A stretch of 64,000 nt of DNA from Halothermothrix sp. (GTDB lineage: Bacteria > Bacillota > Halanaerobiia > DY22613): contig JAENYK010000003.1 of the NCBI GenBank assembly GCA_016841825.1, positions 124,001 through 188,000 on the forward strand. Reading direction: 5' to 3'. The notes below the pieces were generated by a model that saw only the letters and a list, made by a program, of their open reading frames with translations, did no database searches and had not been told where the DNA came from. A program made the position numbers and the translations under genes. This document shows positions 47,163 to 55,148 of the stretch, in pieces (the stretch's first letter is position 1; the number at the start of each line of letters is the position of its first letter).

Positions 47163-47732
47163 ATGAAGACTTTTAAAAGATTATCTATTTTATTTTGTCT
47201 TTTATCAATCTTGCTCATGGTAACAGGATGTGGAATGTTACAAAAGGAAGAATTTGATGGCAAGCGGATAGGTATAATCCTTAATTATCAGATGTCAACT
47301 GATTCTAAGATTAAAATCAATGATTTTACAAATTTTACTGAAAAAATTGCAGAAAGAATAGTCAAAAGATTAGATAATATGGCTGTGACCATATTAGATC
47401 AAAAAATACCCGATGAGGCATCTCTGAAAGAATTAGCAGAGAGGAATAACTTTGATTACTTACTAATTGCTAATTTTTCAGATATTTCTTATACCTTAGA
47501 ATTTAAAATCAATTTAGGCAAAAGTACACTAATTACTAAGCGTGTATCAAGCAGCTCCAATACACTAGACTACACTCTGTATAGTATCAACCCTTTTCAG
47601 CGGATTCATACCGGAACGAAAATCGGTAAATATGTCTCAACAACCAGATCACAGACAAAATCCTTTGATAGAAGTAAGATTATCCAAAACGCTTTGTTCC
47701 ACTCAATCTCGTTAACTGGTATGGGAATATAA
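47163..47732 (+). CDS. Predicted lipoprotein, unknown function
   Basis: A 189-residue protein with a lipoprotein signal peptide: positively charged MKTFKR, a hydrophobic stretch and the lipobox VTGC with Cys23. The mature part (DGKRIGIILNYQM, a repeat of predicted strands and helices, KLVSTTRSQTKSF-like C-terminus) matches no family I recognise. It probably sits on the outer face of the membrane. It follows copy 2 of the structured element and ends before a strong terminator. Nearness to the radical SAM pair may be coincidental. Confidence 0.75.
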   Translation: MKTFKRLSILFCLLSILLMVTGCGMLQKEEFDGKRIGIILNYQMSTDSKIKINDFTNFTEKIAERIVKRLDNMAVTILDQKIPDEASLKELAERNNFDYLLIANFSDISYTLEFKINLGKSTLITKRVSSSSNTLDYTLYSINPFQRIHTGTKIGKYVSTTRSQTKSFDRSKIIQNALFHSISLTGMGI

Positions 47733-47750
47733 TAGATCATCTAAATATCT

Positions 47751-47781
47751 AAAGGGGTCCCTCGTTTGAGGAACCCCTTTT
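47751..47781 (+). terminator. Rho-independent terminator after the lipoprotein
   Basis: AAAGGGGTCCCTC pairs with GAGGAACCCCTTT with one mismatch and a GTTT loop, then a short T tract. It is nearly symmetric and may also end the convergent nuclease gene. Confidence 0.8.
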
Positions 47782-47802
47782 AGTTAGGGAATATCGTCTT
47801 GT

Positions 47803-48666
47803 TCAAGAACAATAGAACTCTTGAGTTAACCTGACCACTTCAGCTTCTGGCAATCCGGTTAATCTGATTATCCTCTCCAGAGGCATTTTATCCTCAAGCA
47901 TATTCTTGACAACCTTTCTCATTCCTTCGGCAAATCCTTCCAAATGATAAGATGTAACCAATCTCATAATTTTTTCACGCTCCTTTTGACCAAATTCCTC
48001 TACTAAACGCTGTTGATAAATAACCTTTTCCTCTGCAGTGAGAGAAAGACCTGAATCAAAGTAGGCAATAACTAACTCTACTTGGTCAGTTGGCAGATTA
48101 AGATCTGCTATCATCCGTGTATGAGCTAATTTGACGTCTATCTTATCTGAAGAACTATACTTCATCCTACTTAGCATGGCAGCAGCTACAGGATTGAGAT
48201 AATCCTTATACTCCTTCCAATCTATCTGCTTTAGCTGAACTTTCAAAAATTTGAATTTTAAAACCTGCAAAAAAGTAAATTCCAGAATATACTCATCCAT
48301 TTCCTCTATTTTCGTACCTGATGAAAAGACCACAATAGGTAAAATCTTATCAAAAGGATACTTCTCATGTAGCCGAACAAAGTAACTAAACATCTGACGA
48401 TTATAATCCCTAACCCGTTGTTCTTGCCCTTCTATGTGGAGGATAATCCTTGAACTTTCATCTCTCATTTGCACACGAAAGACGAGATCGGCAATCTTTG
48501 TGCGTAATTCACCCAGATCAAGTAATTCACAGTTTTCTTCACTAATGCTATCTCCTTTGATCAAATAGGCAATCTCCGCAAAATATAACTCCAGAAATTC
48601 CAATAAAAAAGTATCAACTAACAGTTTGAACAGCTTGTCATAATCTGTGTAATCACTATTCACCAT
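47803..48666 (-). CDS. Rpn family recombination-promoting nuclease
   Basis: A 287-residue PD-(D/E)xK-type protein formerly called transposase_31/YhgA-like. It opens with YDKLFKLLVDTFLLEFLELYF, and the active-site strand pair is IADLVFRVQ and IILHIEGQEQ (Asp, then E-x-Q). YDKILPIVVFSSG-like and the C-terminal helical SYHLEGFAEGMRKVVKNML part complete the family pattern. Rpn proteins increase RecA-independent recombination and some act in phage defence. It stands alone, next to a possible transposase remnant. Confidence 0.88.
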   Translation of the reverse strand: MVNSDYTDYDKLFKLLVDTFLLEFLELYFAEIAYLIKGDSISEENCELLDLGELRTKIADLVFRVQMRDESSRIILHIEGQEQRVRDYNRQMFSYFVRLHEKYPFDKILPIVVFSSGTKIEEMDEYILEFTFLQVLKFKFLKVQLKQIDWKEYKDYLNPVAAAMLSRMKYSSSDKIDVKLAHTRMIADLNLPTDQVELVIAYFDSGLSLTAEEKVIYQQRLVEEFGQKEREKIMRLVTSYHLEGFAEGMRKVVKNMLEDKMPLERIIRLTGLPEAEVVRLTQEFYCS

Positions 48667-48709
48667 ACTTCACTACCCCCTTATTTTTAAATAAGGTGGC
48701 AAATCTAAT

Positions 48710-48787
48710 ATGTCTCTTCACTACAAAAAAGATTTCAAGATCGAGTTAATTATTTTAAAGGAAAACATAAATCGGGTGGGCAATTAA
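48710..48787 (+). pseudogene. Possible remnant of an IS3-type transposase OrfA
   Basis: A 25-codon frame starts MSLHYKKDFKIELIILKEN, like the YSKEFKLE opening of IS3-family OrfA proteins, and stops. A one-base shift then reads AINLGELKIYGELEPY, which loosely fits the following helix-turn-helix. No ends or OrfB are visible. The surrounding 48667-49166 is A/T-rich with no intact gene. Weak call. Confidence 0.25.
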
Positions 48788-49166
48788 CCTGGGGGAACTA
48801 AAGATATATGGTGAGTTGGAACCTTATAATCTCAATTTGATATATCTATTATTATAATATCATTAAAATCCTTCTTTAGCAAGATCAAATTAATAAATTT
48901 TCATTAATTTGGTCTATTTGTCATAAGACAACTTTACTTTATTCAAATATTAACTTGTTTATTATGTAATATATTAATTCTTTATCAGATTAATTGATAA
49001 CACTCAAAATTCAGGATTACTTCTAACCGTCCCAAATTTGCCACTATAAAATTTGGTAAAATTTTATTGGAAAATCTCCCTTTTTTCACGTACCGAAAAT
49101 TTATAATTTATTTCAAAACTCCAGACTATCATGTATTCAAAAGTATATATCTGCTTTTTTAAATTT

Positions 49167-49195
49167 AAAGAGCCACCTCATTGAGGCAGCTCTTT
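49167..49195. terminator. Terminator after hcp
   Basis: AAAGAGC/GCTCTTT and CCTC/GAGG nested stems with a short loop, directly downstream of the hcp stop. T tracts occur on both sides, the longer on the plus strand, so it is probably bidirectional. Confidence 0.75.
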
Positions 49196-49206
49196 TTGAA
49201 ATAGTA

Positions 49207-50493
49207 TTAACCTAGCATCTTTTGTAAATCTTCCTGGGCATCGCCAGTCAGCTGTAAACCAAAATTCTGAACTAAGGCGTCAACAACACCAGAGGTCAAA
49301 AATTCTGGAGCTTTCGGACCAATATAAACATTCTTTACGCCTAAACTGAAGAGACCTAAAAGAATGGCAACTGCTTTTTGCTCAAACCAGGAGAGAACAA
49401 TGTTCAATGGTAGATCATTTACACCACAATCAAAAGCTTCTGCTAAAGCAACAGCAATCTTCACAGCAGAACCTGAGTTGTTGCATTGACCCAGATCTAT
49501 ATATCGTGGTATACTAGTTCCCGGTACTGTACCATAATCTACATCATTAAACCTAAACTTACCACAAGAAGTAGTCAGAATTACACAGTCTTTAGGAAGA
49601 GAAGTAGCCAATTCTCTGTAATATTCACCACCTTTACCAGGAGCATCACAGCCAGCTATCACGAAAAACTTACGAATTTTGCCATCCTTCACCGCCTGAA
49701 TAATCTCTGGAGCGATAGACAGGACTGTTTCGTGATGATAACCTGTAATTAGGGTCTTATCAGAATCAACATTTGCTTCTGGTAAAGCAAGAGCTTTTTT
49801 AATCATGGGAGTAAAATCATCGTTTTCAATCTTTTGGACACCCTCTAAACCGGTAATTTCATAAGAGAAAAAACGATCAAAATAACTTCCATTAATTGGC
49901 ATAACACAGTTAGTGGTCCCCAGGATAGCTCCCGGAAACTCTTCAAATACTTTACGTTGGTCAAACCAGGCTTTACCTACATTACCTTTCAAATGCTTAT
50001 ATTTGCGCAATTCGGGATAACCATGAGCAGGTAACATCTCAGAATGAGTATAAATATTAATTCCTTTGCCTTCGGTCTGCTTTAATAATTCCTCTAGAGC
50101 ATATAGGTTATGACCTGTTACCAGGATGCAATGACCTTCAACCTTATCTTCACTGACTGTAACCGGAGATGGTATACCCAGTTTTGCAGTGTGAGCTTTA
50201 TCCAACACATCCATGATCTTTACAGTCGCCTGACCTACTTTTAAGGCCATCGCGATATGATCTGCCAGATTAAAATTAACATTAGTCAATGTAGTATACA
50301 GTCCTTCTTGAGTAATTCCATCCACCTCTGAATCAATATAACCTAACTGACGTGCATGGGTAGCATAAGCTGCAACACCTTTTAATCCAAAGATAATAGT
50401 ATCTTGCAGACTTGCAATATCCTCATTCTTACCACATACACCAATCTTTGTACATCCACCCTTTGGGGTCTGTTCACATTGATAACAAAACAT
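49207..50493 (-). CDS. hcp: Hybrid cluster protein / hydroxylamine reductase, short form
   Basis: Iron-sulfur protein reducing hydroxylamine and NO in nitrosative stress. The 428-residue form from the ATG at 50493 (AAGGAGG upstream) carries N-terminal cluster ligands C3, C6, C14, C20 (MFCYQCEQT..GGCTKIGVC), and later the hybrid-cluster region ligands around EGHCILVTGHN, CVMP, AGCDAPGKGGEYY, TTSCGKFRFND and LGQCNNSGSA. The length fits the short class lacking one helical domain. The promoter has two CRP/FNR-type sites, fitting control by an HcpR-like regulator. Confidence 0.95.
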   Translation of the reverse strand: MFCYQCEQTPKGGCTKIGVCGKNEDIASLQDTIIFGLKGVAAYATHARQLGYIDSEVDGITQEGLYTTLTNVNFNLADHIAMALKVGQATVKIMDVLDKAHTAKLGIPSPVTVSEDKVEGHCILVTGHNLYALEELLKQTEGKGINIYTHSEMLPAHGYPELRKYKHLKGNVGKAWFDQRKVFEEFPGAILGTTNCVMPINGSYFDRFFSYEITGLEGVQKIENDDFTPMIKKALALPEANVDSDKTLITGYHHETVLSIAPEIIQAVKDGKIRKFFVIAGCDAPGKGGEYYRELATSLPKDCVILTTSCGKFRFNDVDYGTVPGTSIPRYIDLGQCNNSGSAVKIAVALAEAFDCGVNDLPLNIVLSWFEQKAVAILLGLFSLGVKNVYIGPKAPEFLTSGVVDALVQNFGLQLTGDAQEDLQKMLG

Positions 50494-50563
50494 CCAACAA
50501 CGCCTCCTTATATTTTGATTTTTATTCTGTGCATTTTCAGGGGTAACTCCCTTTCGCATCTTG

Positions 50564-50627
50564 ATTATAACCTATATCCAACTCAGTTCACGATGACAAA
50601 TATCACGACCGGCTGTGATTTTTATCA
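50564..50627 (-). promoter_or_regulatory. hcp promoter with two tandem CRP/FNR-type operators
   Basis: The -10 TATAAT is at 50564-50569 with no good -35. Two TGA-N6-TCA sites lie upstream: 50594-50605 and 50616-50627 (the latter in TGTGATTTTTATCACT). Their centres are 22 bp apart, two helical turns, and fall near -42 and -64, the class II activator position plus one. HcpR-type regulators of hcp use a TTGTGA-N6-TCACAA-like site. Direct view of sites; regulator inferred. Confidence 0.72.
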
Positions 50628-50746
50628 CTTTTTCGAATAGACGAATTTGTTAACATCCTGTGCAGTGAATCTGGTATTTAAAATGGAAAGATAATAGATA
50701 AAATCAATAGTTTAAAAATTATTTACGATCAGTTGGTTAGTTATCC

Positions 50747-50787
50747 CTAAACAAAGAAAACCCCTGTTAGTTTATTCATAACAGAGG
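50747..50787 (-). terminator. Terminator of the tiny-ORF operon
   Basis: CCTCTGTTA pairs with TAACAGGGG (one G-T) around a 9-nt loop and continues into TTTTCTTTGTTT on the minus strand. Confidence 0.8.
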
Positions 50788-50801
50788 CCAGCACATTACA
50801 T

Positions 50802-50888
50802 TTATTTTTTTAAATTATCCCTGTTGTAAGACTCTTTCAAACTTCGTTTCAGCTCATACTCTGCGATTACCACGAGGTCGTAAGTCAT
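50802..50888 (-). CDS. Tiny ORF a (28 residues), YDLV family
   Basis: Starts ATG 50888 with AGGAGGGG 7-14 bp upstream. The peptide begins MTYDLVVIAEYELKRSLKE and ends with a Lys pair. It parallels tiny ORF b in M-x-YDLV, an E-[WY]-EL core and R-x-L. It is the third gene of a tiny operon and its start lies inside ORF b in another frame. No signal peptide. I do not recognise the family. Confidence 0.55.
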   Translation of the reverse strand: MTYDLVVIAEYELKRSLKESYNRDNLKK

Positions 50889-51003
50889 TATTACTACCCC
50901 TCCTTTTTAATCTTTTCTTATTCTTTCTACCATTTGATCCATCCAATTTTCTTAAGTTTCGATTGAGTTCCCACTCTAAATTCAGCACTAAATCATAATT
51001 CAT
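50854..51003 (-). CDS. Tiny ORF b (49 residues), YDLV family
   Basis: Starts ATG 51003 with AAAGGAGGT 8 bp upstream; the start overlaps the ORF c stop in ATGA. The peptide begins MNYDLVLNLEWELNRNLRK, followed by a very basic stretch rich in Arg, Lys and Asn. Its last part overlaps tiny ORF a in a different frame. The shared MxYDLV...E[WY]EL pattern with ORF a argues that both are translated. Function unknown. Confidence 0.55.
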   Translation of the reverse strand: MNYDLVLNLEWELNRNLRKLDGSNGRKNKKRLKRRGSNNDLRPRGNRRV

Positions 51004-51098
51004 CTTGGATTACCTCCTTTGTTTTCACTTAACAGCAGCCAGTTACAGCGGATAACACTTTTGATCTTCATATCTTGAACCAGATAATAATGAATCAT
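51000..51098 (-). CDS. Tiny ORF c (32 residues)
   Basis: Starts ATG 51098 after GAGGTG. The peptide begins MIHYYLVQDMKIKSVIRCN, then a short Trp-Leu-rich patch. Its [HNT]-Y-[YD]-L-V opening is like ORFs a and b. It is the first gene after a perfect consensus promoter and overlaps ORF b by 4 bp, implying coupled translation. Confidence 0.5.
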   Translation of the reverse strand: MIHYYLVQDMKIKSVIRCNWLLLSENKGGNPR

Positions 51099-51143
51099 CT
51101 TTACACCTCAAATTTATTTTATTCTCAAATGATAATTATTTAC

Positions 51144-51159
51144 TTGATATTAATATCAA
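51144..51159. promoter_or_regulatory. 16-bp palindrome in the tiny-ORF leader
   Basis: TTGATATTAATATCAA, a perfect palindrome 45 bp downstream of the -10 and 45 bp upstream of ORF c. It could be an operator, although A/T-rich palindromes arise easily by chance. Confidence 0.4.
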
Positions 51160-51202
51160 TAAAATTAATAATTTTAATATGTATATTAATTTTCTTAACT
51201 GT

Positions 51203-51231
51203 ATTATACTATCTCTATGACTTTCTGTCAA
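51203..51231 (-). promoter_or_regulatory. Perfect consensus promoter of the tiny-ORF operon
   Basis: TTGACA (51226-51231), 17-bp spacer, TATAAT (51203-51208) on the minus strand, no deviation from the sigma-A consensus. The only downstream genes before a terminator are the three tiny ORFs. Confidence 0.88.
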
Positions 51232-51429
51232 GAGTTTTTAAAAGAAAAACTTAATTTTTTTGATATATTTATTTGAAATATTAATTTATCTGTTGCAAAT
51301 CGTTATTTTGACCAGTGAAATAATTAAAATTATTTATAAGCACATAATTTCATTTACCAAAATGCTCATTCCACAGAAAAAAGGGGTTGTATCATACTCT
51401 GCCTGAAGGGAAGTTGATCTGCTATTTAT

Positions 51430-51599
51430 AGCATTATCTACTATGTTACCTATCTGGATAAAAAATATTTTGAACATATTCCATATAAACTGTCCTTCAC
51501 TTTTCTGGCTGAAGATGCTGCCAAACCAATTCTTTTCAACCAGACCCTTACCTCTCTGGCGTGGCTAATCGGGAGTGTAAGCATTTTGCTAAGTATGTA
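51430..51599 (+). pseudogene. Coding-like remnant of a membrane protein
   Basis: A frame of about 55 codons ending at TAG 51597-51599 reads like real protein (YYVTYLDKKYFEHIPYKL, then LAWLIGSVSILLSM) but has no start codon or ribosome site, and is closed upstream by a stop. It may be the decayed C-terminus of a transporter. The rest of 51232-51636 shows nothing else. Confidence 0.3.
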
Positions 51600-51636
51600 G
51601 ATTTTTCAGAAAAGAACGCAGTATTAGTCTACAACT

Positions 51637-51672
51637 AAAAAAGCCTGAACCAATGTCTGCTCAGGCTTTTTT
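51637..51672. terminator. Bidirectional terminator after batE
   Basis: AAAAAAGCCTGA/TCAGGCTTTTTT with a 12-nt loop; A and T tracts on both sides. Ends the bat operon on the minus strand. Confidence 0.88.
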
Positions 51673-51710
51673 CTGATTATATTTTACTCCTCATATCGGA
51701 TAATCTCTCT

Positions 51711-52502
51711 TTATAATCCATTCAGGGCATTGTCCAGATTAACTGAAACAATATCCTCTCTACTAATCCAACCTTTTTTACCATCCTGTCTGTGAACTGC
51801 AACCCAATCCTGGCGAACTGACTCTATCTCCAATCTGTTACCTAATTTTGTTAGATAGTGTACTTCACCTGTTTCGTTTGGCTCAAACCGCACTACTGCT
51901 TCTTCTATAACCACAATAGCTGGATTAGACGCATAATTATGATAAAGACCAATCCCCAGTCCCGACAAAAGAATAATTAGTCCTACAGCACTCAATACGC
52001 TCGGTATCTTAAATAAATAACTGTATCTGGGAAGATACAACAATAGCATGACTAACAGAACCACCACTGCAGAGATTACGGTAGTTAGCATAATTAGTTC
52101 ATTAAGTGTCAAATATTCACTCACTCTCTCCCAAAAACCAATCACCTGATCAATCTGTAAATCTTTAACCAAAAGTTCCATATTAGACTTTAAATCTGGA
52201 TCCCGGGGAATCAACTTACTGGCTCTTAGATAATTAACCAGAGCACGTCCTTTATCTCCTATACGATAATAAGAGTTAGCCAGATTATACAAAACTGTCC
52301 CACTGGTATAACCATTCTGCAAAATCTCTTTATAAGTCTCCACCGCTTCTAAATATTTACCCTGTTCATAAAAGCTATTGGCCTGATAAAATAGTGATTC
52401 AACATTTTGTACTTCCCCGGCATGCACAAGTGGAGTCTGAGCAAAGATAAAGATCACCAGTAAAAATATCATATACCAGCTAAACTTTCTTAAAGAACAC
52501 AT
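51711..52502 (-). CDS. batE: BatE-like TPR/SH3 membrane protein
   Basis: A 263-residue protein: signal peptide, two TPR units (about 35-105, SLFYQANSFYEQGKYLEAVETYKEIL), two membrane helices (about 130-185) and a C-terminal bacterial SH3 domain ending in GWISREDIVSV. This is the BatE layout. It is the last gene of the operon; its ATG overlaps the batD stop in TAATG. Confidence 0.82.
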   Translation of the reverse strand: MCSLRKFSWYMIFLLVIFIFAQTPLVHAGEVQNVESLFYQANSFYEQGKYLEAVETYKEILQNGYTSGTVLYNLANSYYRIGDKGRALVNYLRASKLIPRDPDLKSNMELLVKDLQIDQVIGFWERVSEYLTLNELIMLTTVISAVVVLLVMLLLYLPRYSYLFKIPSVLSAVGLIILLSGLGIGLYHNYASNPAIVVIEEAVVRFEPNETGEVHYLTKLGNRLEIESVRQDWVAVHRQDGKKGWISREDIVSVNLDNALNGL

Positions 52503-54271
52503 TATGCCACCTCCCCTTTGCTAATCAGGGTTACAATCTCTCTGGCTTTGTCTAAAATCAATTCCATATCCTTATTGGTACTATAATAGCCTGCGAAACG
52601 TTTTTCATCAATATCTGCAAAAAATTCTTTGATCTTCTCCAACACCACTACCGGCATCCCCGCCTTTAAAAGATGCTCTGTCTCATATTGAGAGATACCG
52701 GTGATCGTGATCTGATAATATTCTTTTAAATAATTCTGGATAGTCTGATAAAGCTGATTATAAAATTGTATATTTTCCCCTGTTTTGATCAGACTCCCAG
52801 AATTCTTGAGAATTTGTTGAGTTCTTAGCGTAAATTCCTTACGTCTCTTAAGCAAAGGGTTTTCCCGATTTAACAACCATCTCAATCCCAATCCACAAAG
52901 AAAGATACCTCCCAAGATTAGATTAAATATTTTATATGCAGGTGCAGCTATTTGACCTATTGGTACTAACCTTCCTACGCCACCTTTGATATACAGGATA
53001 TCTTCACCCAAAATCTGTTCTGCATTGTTAGCCTGACGATAATCAACTGGTGAACTTGTTGTAGTCTCACTACCGATTACCTGAATAGGAATGGCATCTT
53101 CATGAATAGTATGATATTGTTCTTCATCGGGATTAAAATAACTAAAACTAATAGCTGGCAAAGAGTCAGTTTTCTCCAGAGGAATAATCACTTGTTCAAA
53201 TATCTTTTCCTGTCTCTGTTGATTCTGATTTTTTGTATCTGTAGCTACTGTCTGCGCTTCATAATATTTAAATTGAGGCTCCCTGGCAATAACAGGGCCA
53301 GTCACAGTATTGAAATTACCTTTCCCTGTAATTTTGCTTCTAATAGTGATCGGTTCTCCTGGTTTTACCTGTTTAGGACTTATGGTTAGATCTAAATCAA
53401 AATTACCGACCGCTCCATTAAAATCTATCGGTCTATCTACCTGGGGTAAATCCAGTACCTCAATAGTTAAATCATCAGCAGTTAGTTCTATGGGAATCAG
53501 ATCATAGTTGGGTTCAAAAAAACTATCAAACATACTATTACCCTGATTATTCTGCCGGGGAACAATCAGTTCTGCCTGAACCATTATCGACGACAGGTTA
53601 TATTTACCTTTAGAAATAGCCTGAACATTGGTCTTAAACGGTATTACATGATAATACTTTCCGTTTCGCAACTCCATATCCTGTGCTGGTTTCGGAAAAT
53701 TTTCAGCTACAAAACTGTCTACATTCATTTCTGGAAAATGGATGTTCTGTAGATCTACACTCTGATGGTAATACAGCTTTACTGTCAGAGGAAATTTCTC
53801 ATTCACGTATACTTGATTTTTCGGTACCTCTATCTCCAAGAATACATATTGTTTAATCTGTTCTTCCAGCGTTTGATTTTGAGAACCTGTAGTATTTGAA
53901 ACATTTAGCGTAATAGGTTTAGTACTATAATTTTTATCATTATAATTAATCTTTATCGCAGGAATATTTATTGTACCTGTTTGAGTTGGAGTTAGTGAAT
54001 AAATATGACGCAATGTTTTTGACTGTTTACCATTTATTATTCTAACCTCAGTACTTGGACCATAATATTGCACTCTGGCATTATCTATATCAAAATACGG
54101 TTCAGCAACATCAATACTACCATTTATCTCAACCGTCAGGGTCACAGATTGACCTAATCTTACCTCAGTGTTATTCACATATGCTTTGACTTCAATCTCC
54201 TCAGCAAGAGCAGGGATACTTAAAAATATCAGCAGAAGAAAAACATTGAGTATAGTTAAAAATTTGCTCAT
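52502..54271 (-). CDS. batD: BatD-like protein
   Basis: A 589-residue exported protein from the ATG at 54271 (AAAGGAG upstream; the frame extends further but into batC). It has a signal peptide ending near ALA-EEIEV, several tandem beta domains of the BatD/oxygen-tolerance family (IEVKAYVNNTEVRLGQSVTLTVEI, PGEPITIRSKITGKGNFNTV), a membrane helix near residue 460 and a C-terminal helical cytosolic part. Probably assembles with BatA/B at the membrane surface. Confidence 0.85.
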   Translation of the reverse strand: MSKFLTILNVFLLLIFLSIPALAEEIEVKAYVNNTEVRLGQSVTLTVEINGSIDVAEPYFDIDNARVQYYGPSTEVRIINGKQSKTLRHIYSLTPTQTGTINIPAIKINYNDKNYSTKPITLNVSNTTGSQNQTLEEQIKQYVFLEIEVPKNQVYVNEKFPLTVKLYYHQSVDLQNIHFPEMNVDSFVAENFPKPAQDMELRNGKYYHVIPFKTNVQAISKGKYNLSSIMVQAELIVPRQNNQGNSMFDSFFEPNYDLIPIELTADDLTIEVLDLPQVDRPIDFNGAVGNFDLDLTISPKQVKPGEPITIRSKITGKGNFNTVTGPVIAREPQFKYYEAQTVATDTKNQNQQRQEKIFEQVIIPLEKTDSLPAISFSYFNPDEEQYHTIHEDAIPIQVIGSETTTSSPVDYRQANNAEQILGEDILYIKGGVGRLVPIGQIAAPAYKIFNLILGGIFLCGLGLRWLLNRENPLLKRRKEFTLRTQQILKNSGSLIKTGENIQFYNQLYQTIQNYLKEYYQITITGISQYETEHLLKAGMPVVVLEKIKEFFADIDEKRFAGYYSTNKDMELILDKAREIVTLISKGEVA

Positions 54272-54284
54272 AACATCAACTCCT

Positions 54285-55148
54285 TTACCAGTCCTTAAAG
54301 TCATCAGGTTGATGATCAGTTCTGGGCTGCATTGGAATAAATTGACCATTCTGCTCCTTAAACTGCTCTAAAAGCTGTAGAGCTTCGTCCATTGTTAATT
54401 GCAGAGCCTGTACATCTTTGGCAGCGTCTGTCTGCTCATCTTCTTTCTCCCCAGCTGCCGAACTCTCTTCAGCCTGTAATTCTTCTTCGGAACTTTGCTG
54501 TTCTTCCTGATTCTCCTGCGTCTGCTTTTGTTGGTCTTGCTGCTGTTGATCATTTTCGCCCTGTTGATCCTGACTATCAGTCCGGTTATCTCCATTTTGA
54601 GTATCCTGTTGATTATTTTGCTGATCTTCTGAGTTTTGAGAATCATTCTGCTGTTCTTCCAGCTGTTTTTTCAAATCATCCAGCTTCTTCTTAACAAATT
54701 CATAATTGTATTTAGCATCTTCATCAGTAGGATCATTTTGGATCACCTGCTGATAGTGCTGTAAGGCGACCTCAAATTGATTTATAGCCTGTTGTGGATT
54801 CTGTTGAACCAAAGATTCTCCCTGACGATATTCTATATTGCCCAGATTATATTTTACATTCTCACTCAGTTCCTCATCCTGACTTAGCTCTAACGTCCGA
54901 TTATATTGATTTACAGCCTCCTGATATTTCCCCTGAGCATACAGTGCATTACCCAGATTATAATGAATATCCGGTTCATCAGGAGCATCAATCAGTGCCT
55001 GATTAAAAGCCTGAACAGCTTGATCATATTCTTCGGCTGTATAATGGCCATTACCTTCTGCCATCTGATTAAGCCAACTTTTGAAGGTAAAACCTGTTGT
55101 TACAATCAATAACAGGACTGTCACAAGGATAACATAAAACCGCCTCAT
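54285..55148 (-). CDS. batC: BatC-like TPR protein with Gln-rich tail
   Basis: A 287-residue protein with an N-terminal membrane anchor, three TPR units (about 38-150; DEPDIHYNLGNALYAQGKYQEAV) and a long Gln/Asp/Glu/Ser low-complexity segment (about 160-250), then a short C-terminal helix. The TPR plus low-complexity form is typical of BatC. The low-complexity codons are varied, so the region is not a recent repeat expansion. ATGA overlap with batB. Confidence 0.82.
   Translation of the reverse strand: MRRFYVILVTVLLLIVTTGFTFKSWLNQMAEGNGHYTAEEYDQAVQAFNQALIDAPDEPDIHYNLGNALYAQGKYQEAVNQYNRTLELSQDEELSENVKYNLGNIEYRQGESLVQQNPQQAINQFEVALQHYQQVIQNDPTDEDAKYNYEFVKKKLDDLKKQLEEQQNDSQNSEDQQNNQQDTQNGDNRTDSQDQQGENDQQQQDQQKQTQENQEEQQSSEEELQAEESSAAGEKEDEQTDAAKDVQALQLTMDEALQLLEQFKEQNGQFIPMQPRTDHQPDDFKDW

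Noticed and set aside
54395-54694. Low-complexity Gln-rich stretch as a DNA repeat or frameshift in batC
   Set aside because: Codons vary and the frame stays open to a sensible C-terminus; low-complexity tails are normal for BatC.
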